Source: Apiospora phragmitis (taxonomy: Eukaryota > Ascomycota > Sordariomycetes > Amphisphaeriales > Apiosporaceae). Taken from it: a DNA stretch of 64,000 bases. The stretch's first letter is position 1, and every line of letters begins with the position of its first letter. The notes under the pieces are model-generated. The model saw nothing but the letters and a program-made list of their open reading frames with translations. It did no database searches and was not told the DNA's origin. Location: positions 2,604,001-2,668,000 of the forward strand of contig JAQQWL010000002.1 in NCBI GenBank assembly GCA_038363925.1, read 5' to 3'. This document shows positions 1-9,394 of the stretch, piece by piece. Both the position numbers and the translations under genes were made by a program.

Positions 1-149
1 ACTTTGCAGTCGACCGCGACCCTGCCGTCAAAGCTCTGTATCAGCATCGGATCGCATCACGACAATCGCCGCAATAAGTCAAGATAGTGGTGGCTTCGGA
101 TCAACGGTTGCTACACATGCCGTCCCAGTCGCGCTCCGGTTGTGGCAAA

Positions 150-1863
150 ATGCCCCCAGCCCACGACTCTTTTTGCAGCAAAGCGGCAAGCCAATTCAGA
201 GCCAGGAGAGAAAACTGTGCTCTTCGCTATATTCCACTGTGACGAGCCGTGCTGGCCGACGACCGTTAAACCCATCCTATTTCACTTCTTACCCCCCTTG
301 CGAGCAAAAAATGGAACCACACATGTTCCTCCGCTGCCTTGGAAGAAGTCGAAATTCAAGCCCCCGCCAAAGCTCCGAGTGCCGTTCCTTTCCCAGCCCA
401 TCCAGACCCGCATATTTCCAAGGAAGAGCTGCTTGGTTTTCTCGACTACTACGACGATATCAGCGTAGAGGAGCGCTTGGAGTTCTTGAAAGATCCGTAC
501 ATGCGGAAATATGCTCCGCCTCAGGATACGACTCTCAATGTCTCCGAGCGCCCCCATGAGCTGGTGGCGCCTGCACCTGAGGAGGTGGAACGGGGGAGCC
601 AAGAGGATTTGGAGGTAGTAGCAAAGTTGAGGGCAGCTGTCTACTCGAAGTTATTACGGCCGCATAGCGTGGATTTAGAGACGATATATGATATTTACAT
701 GCTACTGCCTGGGCATCGGATACCATATCTTTCTGCGCGTCTGCGTCACTCCCTATTCGCAGCCTTGGGAACTACGGAACGCAAAAGTCCCAAGGCCATG
801 CTGCGTTACTTTGCCGTCGTAGCCGATACCAAAGCCAGCGGATTCGCGCTGTCGAGGGCTGAGTGGAATACGGCCTTGTCGTTTGCGAGTCGTTATGTGG
901 GCACGTCCACCGACGTGGAAGCGGAGGCAGCACTGCATCTGTGGCGGGAGATGGAACAGGACATTGGCGTCAAGGGCAACGAAGCTACATTCAATATTCT
1001 TTTCGACGTCGCATCCAAGGCCGGGAAATTTGCGCTCGCCGAGATGATCTACCAGGAGATGAACTCACGTGGCTTCCATTTCAACCGATTCCACCATGTC
1101 AGTCTCATTCACTTCTTCGGTCTCAAGATGGATGCAGGTGGCGTAAGGGCAGCTTACCGAGAGATGGTCAACTCAAGTGAGATCATTGATACGACAGTCC
1201 TCAACTGTGTCCTGGTCGGCCTGTTGAGGTCTGGTGAAGAGGCTTCAGCTGAGCAGCTATACGACAATATGAAGGCGACCGATAGAAGGTCCAAGATCAT
1301 CCCCGAACGCGACTACACATTGCAGAAGAAGATGACCAAGGTATTCTTGATGTTTGCGCGTCTTGCACGAAGGCATCCAGGCATGCAGCCGGGTTTTCAG
1401 AGCACGAGTCTGACAACGCCCGACCTGTATACATATCGCATTCTCGTAAACCACTTCGGTGTCAGACTTGGGGATGTCCCGAGTCGCTCAGTTCCTGGAC
1501 GAAATGAAGTTCTTCCGAGTCCCGCTTCACGGCAGCGTGTTTCTCGCCCTTTTTAAATCGTTTGCCCGGCACGGCAGCGATGGATCGGACTGGAGCGTAC
1601 AGCGACTCGACAGCGTCTGGAATGCCTTTCTCGACGCCCACGACGCCGGCACGGACGGCTTGTATATTAGCACATGGATGGCCATGTGGATTCTTCGGTC
1701 TTTTGCCCACTGTACGAGGTCCCAGGATCGCCTCCTGGACGTGTATGAGGAGCTCAGCTCCCGGTGGGAACTGGATGGGCAGAATAGAAGTTTTATGTTA
1801 GACTTTTTGCACAAACTGCTCAGCAGAAGCGGCTTGTTTTTACATACCACCGAGTCTAGATGA
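150..1863 (+). pseudogene. Mitochondrial-type pentatricopeptide (PPR) protein, one frameshift
   Basis: A helical-repeat protein of the fungal PPR type, expected in mitochondria to bind organellar RNA. PPR-like helix pairs are visible around 960-1260 (for example 'GNEATFNILFDVASKAGKF' and 'EMIYQEMNSRGFHFNRFHH'). The main frame is open from 270 to 1556 but has no ATG at its 5' end, so an upstream exon is needed. The ATG at 150 opens a 30-residue basic, targeting-like peptide that ends at a TGA overlapping a possible GT donor at 239; this start is a guess. Near 1470 the coding frame moves by 1: 'VNHFGVRLGDV' is in one frame and 'RVAQFLDEMKFFRVPLHGS' in the next, only a few bases apart, with no room for an intron. 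A 2-nt loss near 1472-1478 (or 1-nt gain) explains it. The second frame ends at TGA 1863. Family call fairly sure; start unsure. Confidence 0.6.
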
Positions 1864-2213
1864 TGGGCACGGCGATGACATCTGCATTGGGTCCCGGGCA
1901 TCAGGGGTTTCATGGGCGCACATAGACGGCGGACAAGGTGTATATTAAATGATGATGGAGCCATACTTGGGAGGCTACGATCATGGATGATACCACCACT
2001 TTTGATGAATATAAAGTCAAATACAAGACTCGAATTACCCTCATCTGCTCTATGTTTCCCACGTGAACATTGGTATTGTATCGTTGGCGAACATCTTGAA
2101 AGGGGAGCTACTTTTTGGCATTTATTTGGAATAGGTTATCTTTTGAAGCGTTTTGAAGCTTTGTGGTTGGTTATGTCTTTTGCGATGCTTAGGTGAGCAT
2201 CCGCCATTCTACC
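1864..2213. other. Intergenic, no gene seen
   Basis: About 350 bases between the PPR gene and a decayed reverse-strand fragment. Short open frames only, no recognisable protein, repeat or RNA. Confidence 0.5.
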
Positions 2214-2660
2214 TCAGGTAGTCATAGACAACTCCCCCAAAGGAGTTGCCATATCAAGTACGTCGCCTTCTGCCTCCTCGTGCCCTAGGTAGCACAACGA
2301 GTTGATAACAGAGTCTGTGTTGCCTGTCTCATCGACCTTGGCCTGGGTGTGTTCCAAGACATGAATCTCTTTAAGCCAATTCTTGCCCAGACGGACGGAC
2401 CCGCAGAGCGTTCAGGTCGGGTGGCGCTACCGTTAGTGGCTTGCCGTCAGCCCAATTGGTCTTCTGTCCTTCGGCAAGGACGATCTTGAGCATTTTGATG
2501 ACCTCGATGTATGCGGCTGTGGCTGGCGGTTGGCAGTTCCAAGCAGTCTTCGCTGCCCATTTCCAGAGCTTCTTCGGGTTGGTTCCTGGGCGTGGAACGG
2601 CTATCTTCAACATATGAAAACGGCATCACAGAGAGTGAGCCACATCACGTGCCAGCATGA
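2214..2660 (-). pseudogene. Decayed 3' fragment of an unidentified fungal protein
   Basis: On the minus strand a protein-like stretch with helical character ('KLWKWAAKTAWNCQPPATAA', 'EVIKMLKIVLAEGQKTNWAD') runs from about 2613 to 2390, then continues one frame over ('NWLKEIHVLEHTQAKVDETG') to a TGA at 2214-2216. The join at about 2390 needs a single-base change; no intron fits. Upstream, the same frame has a TGA and another protein-like stretch ending in 'LMLARDVAHSL', so the 5' part is also broken. I do not recognise the family. The composition looks like ordinary coding sequence rather than a transposon. Confidence 0.4.
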
Positions 2661-3019
2661 GAATACCGGCCAAGAAAGACCGCGACAAGCCCCTAGGTCT
2701 GGTAGTATGTCGTTACAATAAAGGATTTTGCCTTTATCATCGTTACCAAAACGAGCTTAGCGTATCATGGCGCACCAAACCCCCCTTTCGACAAAAGCTT
2801 GCCGCCTACATCGACTATTAACGACGAGATCGCCCCGTCACAAACGAGCGAGCTATCGCGCATTAACGCAATTCAGTTGTTCGACATTAAATCCGTTCGC
2901 ATCCGTTCGCATAATTTGTAATCCCATCTTGGTTCCTTCTAATTGTGATCCATAAAGTTTCTGTACGCAGCGGCCTGCGCCGCACTTAGCGAGTTTCTGG
3001 CGATTTCTTACAGGCTCTC
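2661..3019 (+). other. Possible coding relic, plus strand
   Basis: No intact gene. Protein-like segments appear on the plus strand in changing frames: one frame reads 'CLYHRYQNELSVSWRTK' near 2725 and another reads 'INDEIAPSQTSELSRINAIQ' near 2822, both soon closed by stops. It could be a remnant of a gene or mobile element, or chance sequence in the 3' region of the SRA gene. Confidence 0.2.
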
Positions 3020-4403
3020 CTAGCCGTTTATGTTAGGCCCGAGACGGACGAGCTTAAACTGCTCGTAGAGTCCGCCTAGAAGGATTATCGTCAGTTAATC
3101 GGTCGCGCCGCAATTCAGCTAGAGGGAAGTAACTCACCGCTCGCGTTCTTCTTCTCGCGGACGGTGTCGACGCGGTACAAGCCATCATACCTGAGGCCGC
3201 ACCGGGGTAGCCATTTGTTGGAGCCACCCCCAGCCGCCCTCAGGACGCGGACCGGGTTCCTGGAGCTGGAAGAGCTTCGAAGGGCCAGGCTGCCGCTGCT
3301 AGCCGGCGCGACCTGGTTCGGGTCCTTGTTCTCGTGGGCCCGCGGAGCCGAGTAATAGAGGGTGTCTCCTGTGTCCTGGTCGAACTCGTGGTAGGTCGAG
3401 TTGCCGGCCACGATGGAGAAAGCGCCGGTCTTCTGGCTTCCGTAGATGCCGGCCTGGCTGGCCCTGTGGGCGCCGTGGTGGAGAGCGGCCAGGCGCATGG
3501 GGAACCACTGGCCAACCGACAGGCCATTGTGGCCGAATTCTTTGCTTGACTGGTGGAGCAGCCTGGGTTTCAACATGTAAACCCTCCGGCCAGCGTGGTT
3601 TCTGGTCAAGATAACTCCGTGCATGATTCCGGTCGTGCCAAACAATGGGTCACGTGCGCTGGGAACACTAAACTGCACAGCGGGCGCCTCCTCATTGGCG
3701 TTATTAGACGCAGCATTCGATGCTTGCTGTTGGGCCACGGGCTGGTCTTCAGATTCGGTTATATCTTCGCTCCAGTCCTGGTCCTCCCACTTAGCAACCA
3801 GTCTGGCTGCATGCTCGGCGACATTGGCCGGGAAGTGGAAGCCAGGCGTGTTCATGAGCGCCAGACTCGCAGCCACCTTTGACTCCTTGAAGATACGATG
3901 ATTCATCTCCAGCCTCAACTCCAGGAAGTTGAGGTAGGGGGTAAGGCGCTCCAGCCTTCGTACATCCTCTGGATCGCTAGTCGGAATCTGCTTTTTCCTT
4001 TTACTCTCACAGCAAAGCTTCTGATTCCTCTATGTTCTTCCTGCATGCCTTTAAGGCAGCCATAGTGGTCGTGTGGGGCAGTCGGGATGTCCAAGATCTG
4101 CAGAACATATTCTGTGTCGCTGTAACTACTGGCAGCTTTCTCGACGTCATCTTCATTCTCTGTTTCCTCCGGGCCGCTGCCTACCAAGACCGTTCCAGCG
4201 GTTTCCGGCTGAGTGGCGACCAAGGCTTTCTCCGTACCTGCTAATTCGTTGACCATCGAAGCCGTTCTTCCGGCCGGTCCTGCTTGGGTGACTGCGCGGG
4301 TAAGCTGTCCTAGGTGATCATTCCCTTACTCACCCCTGTCAGGAAGACGCTTGGTGGGCGCCACCAGGCTTCCGATCCGCTTGCGCTTTAGCTGGTTGAC
4401 CAT
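3020..4403 (-). pseudogene. SRA/YDG-domain methyl-DNA-binding protein, one frameshift
   Basis: Eukaryotic SRA (YDG) domains bind hemimethylated or methylated cytosine in DNA by base flipping; this protein would act in the nucleus. I place four coding segments. Exon 1 (4335-4403) starts MVNQLKRKRIG and ends at a GTGAGT donor. Exon 2 starts at 4291. The next large segment holds the SRA core ('FGTTGIMHGVILTRN', 'SVGQWFPMRLAALHHGAHRA', 'SQKTGAFSIVAG', 'GDTLYYS', 'NPVRVLRAA', 'RYDGLYRVD') and ends at a GTGAGT donor at 3137. The last exon (3020-3075) adds 'GLYEQFKLVRLGPNING', completing the domain. Within exon 2, at about 4025-4032, the frame must jump by one base: 'HDHYGCLKGMQEEHR' and 'QKLCCESKRKKQIPTSDPED' are both conserved-looking but out of frame, with no usable splice sites. 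So the gene is either broken by a 1-nt deletion or misread. Confidence 0.75.
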
Positions 4404-6230
4404 GATGGATGGTTCCCTTCATTGGGCCTTCAAGCCTCGTAACGAAATGAATCATAGGTCTTGGCAGGCCTGCGACGAGATGAACAACCCCGATGACACG
4501 AGGAATATTTGAAACAACCTCGTGGGAAGGTAATACTCAACAAGGGCAGGGATATTCGAACAAAGTTGCAACGAGGGAATCAAACCTGAAGACATAATCA
4601 GGTCCACACCAACATTGCCAGCACCGATTGGAAAGATTGGAAAGAGGGTGGTAGGTCCGGTCTGGTAGACCGCACCAGCAAGTCTTGTGTTCCAACTTTG
4701 GTCCGATGCCAAGTCAGCCCAGCAGAAACGAAAGACTCGCAACGAGCGTGAGAGGGTGAAGAAGCAGTCGCGTCAAGGTATAGGCCGAGACGCGTCTTGA
4801 AGGGCCAGGGTAGGAGAAGAGCGGGCAGCTGATCTGCAGGAAAGCTGCCCAGTACATACGTGCCTTGAAGTTCAAGTCAAGTACGAGTATGGGCAGGATG
4901 GAGAAGGAAGTTGAAAGAAAAAATGTTGGAGAAGAAAGTTGGAAGTAGAATGTTGGTGATGTATCGACCTCCATTATCTGCAGCTTCTGTTGTAGAATAA
5001 GAAGATGTAAATTACCTGAGCCAATGCAACATCCACCCACGCTAGCATTAGCGTTATGGCAAGGTAAGGTACACTACCACTTCACTTACACCGTCCGATC
5101 TTAGATAGGTCTTATTTCCTCTCTCACCCCGCACCTCCCTATTCTATTCAGATGTGATTCATCAGTCCAGTCTGGGGGTGCGCCAAGGGCTCAACCCCAT
5201 CGGTCACGCGGGAATCAGATAGCATACTACATGTATACCGTTGCAGTCATCTGTGTAACGTACGGTGACCTCTCGTAGTTTGGAGTGGACAGGCCGGGGT
5301 TGAGGGACGCTAATCGGTATGACTACAGTGGGGGGGGGTGGTCATGCACTAGCAACGGCCCACCTGCAGAACAGACTGCGCCGCTGAGGATTGTAACCGC
5401 AATGTGATCTCTCCATGAGCGGGTAGATGGACCCTCGAGAGCGCGTCACAGTGGAGGGATTGCTATCTGATGGGACAGCTTGACAGACCATCTAAGTTGT
5501 TTTCGTATATTACATGTTAACTTGGACTGTGGTGAGAGAGGAAGGTTCGGTTTGGGCTCCGAGCGCCGAGCATCTCAAGCAAAGAGTCAACGTTGACCGG
5601 AACCGAAGCTGCTCGTCAAATAGATAGACCGTACAGAATATGCCGGCATGAGGATTCCGCCCCGAGGATTTATTCAGCAGTGAAGGGAGCTACGATCAGA
5701 GGCCGGCCCGCCGAGATGACTCAGCTCGTCCGAAGTTACCCTGTAGCGACTCCTTTCGGCATGCGCGACTGCAACATTCAATGCACTTACCAGGTACTTA
5801 CACATACGGTAAAATTGAAAGGCAGCATGGCCAAATGAAAACCCCAACCCGCTACAGCATGAAAACGGATTGGTGATTGGCATAGGACGTATTTGACGTC
5901 AGCAAGCCTGCTGATTGACGCATGTGTTGAGTGTATTGCGATGTCCCTATCAGATGCGTGCCTGCCATTGTCGCGGCATGGGGATCCGCATATCTCCTCA
6001 AAGATGCGCCAACAACCCAAAGAAAAGATATGTGAGCCTCACTCGGTGCTCACCCATGCAACAATACGATCCTCGCCGACAAGTAGGCAGAGCTCAGCCT
6101 CATTGCCGTGGGCATGAAGCTGTGCTGGCTGCACAGGGCCCGAGAAAGACACGGATCCGCAACATTCGCTTTACTGGGCCGCCAAGTACTTTCACTATCA
6201 AGCAGTGACTGCTGGTCCCCATGTTCATCT
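4404..6230. other. Intergenic, 1.8 kb, no gene seen
   Basis: Upstream region of the SRA gene. Only short open frames of unconvincing composition. It contains a G10 run at about 5331-5340. If the relic factor at 6230-7216 once had a zinc cluster it should lie here; I could not find a Cx2Cx6C motif. Confidence 0.4.
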
Positions 6231-7216
6231 TTGTGGTCTTGGATGGTTTGCACTTAAGCCTCTATGAATGAGCCCAGCAACGCTGTCTATCCAGCCGCCC
6301 GCTTGATCTTAGGATGCTGCGCTCGTTATGCTATCTCTATGGGCCTCGACTAGATCATATCGAGGCAGCCTAGTCATGATACCGGGCCTACTGCAATGTG
6401 ACCTCCTTGAGGAGAAGGACAGGCTGTGGTGGGCTATACTCATCCTTGACCGTTAAGATATCCCTTCTTCCTTCCGGCGGTTTGGTTACGCTGTAGTAGA
6501 GACTCGAAGCCAGCATCAACTAATCATTGCCATCCTTTCCTAGTTTTCGGGATCTCACCAACACTTCCCGGTAGCGAGCCACAGAGGGCCCCATGATTGA
6601 CCCTTCTCTCCCAAAGACGATCAATGTTAGAGCCAGGGGGTAGGTTTTACCCAGTATCTTGAATGCAGCATACTAGTCCTGATACTGACTTATTTACTCT
6701 TCAAGTATACGCGATGTACTTAGTATCGTTTCTGGCCTTGACCCCTGGATGGGGTTGTTCGCTCGGCCGTTTCAGACCAGCTACCTGATAAGCCAAGCCT
6801 TGAGAGCTATCACCAACAAACTGGTTGATTTAACACAACAACGTCGAACTATGTATACTCCGAAAGACGTCTCCGACAGGGAAGCTCGAATACTGTTCTT
6901 AGACCGCCATGTGCTCCAGGTACGCTGGGAGCCTCGACTGCAAGTCCATACGCCCTTTGAAAAGAAAGGAGTTGACGTATCGCCAGTGCCATTGCTGCCC
7001 TGGAGATGCGACGCCAGAGGGAGACCAATAGATTCTGTAACTCAGGGGCCCCACTGGGAGCAGATTTGGGATCCGAAATCAGCAATGGAGATTTATCGAA
7101 AGAAGCAACTGACAGATGCTCTTGATGCTCTGGCTCGAATGGCCGTGGAGAGTGAGTCTGAACGCAATGCTAAATTGACCGTCTACACCTCGCCGGTCAT
7201 AGTCCACGCATTATAA
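6230..7216 (+). pseudogene. Relic of a Zn2Cys6 transcription factor (middle-homology region)
   Basis: Fungal_trans (middle homology) motifs survive in order but in different frames with stops between them: 'SLYE' at about 6255-6267, 'SNAVYPAARLILGCCARYAI' at 6276-6335 followed by TAG at 6351, 'LLEEKDRLWWAILILDR' near 6400-6451 followed by TAA, then a clean frame 6749-7216 starting 'MGLFARPFQTSYLISQALRA'. These match the usual order AxYPAAYL..CARxAxxLGL, EExRRxWWAxxILDR and the helix 'MGRFARL.QA.YLL..VLRH' of this class. The N-terminal zinc cluster was not found. Identity of the original regulator is unknown. Multiple independent lesions make this a true old pseudogene, unlike its single-lesion neighbours. 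Confidence 0.6.
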
Positions 7217-7713
7217 CGTGCCACCTTGGCTTTGGTCGAAGCCAAGAACTACAAGCTCGAGTAAGATCACATGGGGAAAGGTACAGGTACCGAAACAGAC
7301 CGCAATAGTCCGCAACTTGCGGAGAAGACGCGCCGAAGAGACCACAACGGCCGCGTCTGCCAGACTTGGAATAGCGTGTGGATGAATGATCATTTCACAA
7401 GCGCTACCGATTAAGAATCCTCTATCAAAATGCCGGAATATGTTGTTTAATCCATGCCTTTGATTATAGGGCCATCTCGTAAGCCACAGTGGGCTAATAA
7501 TAGTCGCTGAAGCCAGTGCCGCGTAACTGTTGAGTCAGCGGTCAGAAGGAAAATAGTGGATACGAGGTCGCCCAGTCAGAGTTGGAATATATAAGACGAG
7601 CTGCCAGAAAGAAAGGACTTGAGTCGTACAAAATATGCTTTTATGTTTACTGCATACTTAATGAGAAAAAGATTGCTGAATTTGCTAGGCTGCAGAGAGG
7701 CAGAACCCCAAAA
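7217..7713. other. Intergenic, no gene seen
   Basis: About 500 bases between the relic transcription factor and the phosphatase gene. No recognisable features. Confidence 0.5.
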
Positions 7714-8452
7714 ATGGGTGGCAAACGCGCCAAAACTAGTCCACTGCGACAACCCCCTAAAGGCACCGGACCCGCCCAGGTTCTCCCTATCTCTTCGTCG
7801 GCCCGCAGAACACCACGGAGCCCTCCATCGCGGCCGCGGCGGGCATAACCCACATCATCTCCCTGGGCTGTCGGCCCAAGCACAACAACAATAAGAACGA
7901 CGACAACAAGATCATGAACGCCGGTGGTGGTCGCCTTATTAACATTGCTTACCACCACATTGGCATTCGAGACAATACATTAGCCGACCTCGGCACCGCG
8001 GCGCTTCTCGCCGCCGACATCATCAGCAACGCGCGCCGCTCTAGTCACAAACAAGAGGGAGAGGGCGGAGCAGGTGGAGGGGGGAGGAAGAGGAAGAGGA
8101 AGGAATGGCCAAGGTACTCGTTCACTGTATGGGCGGTGTGTCGCGGTCCCCAGCCGTGGTAGCTTACTATTTAATGCAGGACGAGGGCATGAGCCTGCGC
8201 AACGCGTTGGGGACCATTATGAAGGCGAGACCGGCCATGAGGCCGAACGATGGGTTCCTGCGGCAGCTGAAGGAGATGGAGGTGGGACTGCGAGGGGGAG
8301 GGCACCTTGGAGGGGGTCGAGTCGCTACCATTGGGGACCAAAGCACGGATGGACTTGTTGCTGGGCATGGGCGATGGGGGAGAGACATGAAATTGATGGC
8401 CCATGTCTTATCTCCGGAGTGTAGAGACCGGCGCCGACGACCAGGTCGTTGA
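7714..8452 (+). pseudogene. Dual-specificity protein phosphatase, two frameshifts
   Basis: Dual-specificity phosphatases remove phosphate from Tyr and Ser/Thr. The catalytic loop HCxxGxxRS is present as 'VLVHCMGGVSRSPAVVAYYL' (about 8112-8170), followed by 'NALGTIMKARPAMRPNDGFL', as usual for the DSPc domain. The N-terminal half reads 'FVGPQNTTEPSIAAAAGITH' and 'HHIGIRDNTLADLGTAALLA'. The pieces lie in three frames: the ATG at 7714 opens frame 1; a single-base loss around 7791 (CTCCCTATC) leads to frame 3; a second indel around 8079-8090, in a purine tract with a G6 run, leads to frame 2 with the active site. No introns fit either jump. The catalytic Cys, Arg and Ser are intact, so the lesions are either recent or sequencing errors. 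It is convergent with the DUF3140 gene, 43 bp away. Confidence 0.65.
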
Positions 8453-8495
8453 GGTCTCATCGTCAATCCGGCCAGCAACCACGAGGTAACACAGG

Positions 8496-9029
8496 TCAAG
8501 CCACCTTCTGAGGGCCGTGGCCCCAGTTCTTCAGCGACCGCGCACTCTTGCTATCCGGGCCCTGCTTCGCCTTGCCCTCCTGCGCGAGATGCCGCTTGCA
8601 GTACGCAACAACCTTGCGCATATGAACCAAATCGTCCTCGCCGTACCTAGAGGAGTCTTTGTCCGGATTCTTCTTCAGGATCTCGATGATCTTACGACCG
8701 CTATTTTCACCCCCCAACCGATCAATGTCAGTCAGCACGCAAACATCATCAATGCGCTAAGTTGAGAGGATAACATTTCGCCCATGTTCACATGAGACAT
8801 AAAGGTCTACAGTACCTTTCGTGGCCGATGGTCTCCCCAGTCCTGTCGCCCTTGTTCCAACCTGCGCTCTCCGACGACTCGCCCTTGAGTCATCCCTCAA
8901 GGTCCGAGGCGGACATGTCGACGAGTTCATTGAACTCCCTAGGGTCACTGTTAACGGGGTCTTTGCGTGAGTAGTATTACGTAATCAAAGCACAGCCTAC
9001 TCGATAACAGTTTGGTCATCTTTTACCAT
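8496..9029 (-). pseudogene. DUF3140-family protein with one in-frame TGA
   Basis: Small conserved protein family found in bacteria and fungi, function unknown. Three exons can be placed: 9001-9029 (MVKDDQTVIE), 8816-8938 ('EFNELVDMSASDLEG') and 8496-8700 ('GRKIIEILKKNPDKDSSRYG' to 'SARSLKNWGHGPQK'). Introns 8701-8815 and 8939-9000 have GT/AG ends and join in frame, giving 118 codons. The only lesion is a TGA at 8890-8892, where the family has a tryptophan ('LEG-W-LKGESSESAGW' context). The stop is followed by C (TGA CTC), a context known to be leaky in some eukaryotic genes, so readthrough cannot be excluded, but a nonsense mutation is the simpler reading. Confidence 0.7.
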
Positions 9030-9394
9030 TTTGAAGATTCACGAGGTTGGATCAGTGTTTCGAGGCGTTGGATAGCCACAGTCGAGGTATCTCTTTGGAG
9101 TGAGTTAGGAAATTAAGCTGAATATTGGCTTGTTAAGCGTCATATAAAACTTTTCAATACATGGTGTTCTGCTCCCACATCAATTACGTCGTTGACCTAA
9201 CCCCTTGATACAAGCTGTCATATTTCAATCATCAGAAACACGGCTGGGCCAAATGGCAAGCTCTTAGCTAAAATTGACAGCTTGCGACCAAATCTGTAGG
9301 TCTGCCTGGTAATCTGCCTTGCCCAGGTACCCTTCAATGTTAGCTGTCTTCTGCTCAGCGTCCTTAGCAGCAGCTCTAGACAGAAAACCCATAC
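9030..9394. other. Intergenic, possible extra ZIP4 exon
   Basis: Between the DUF3140 start and the ZIP4 stop. A minus-strand frame 9264-9494 ('GFLSRAAAKDAEQKTANIEG') abuts the ZIP4 end and could be an alternative 3' exon, but the join lacks a good donor. Confidence 0.3.
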
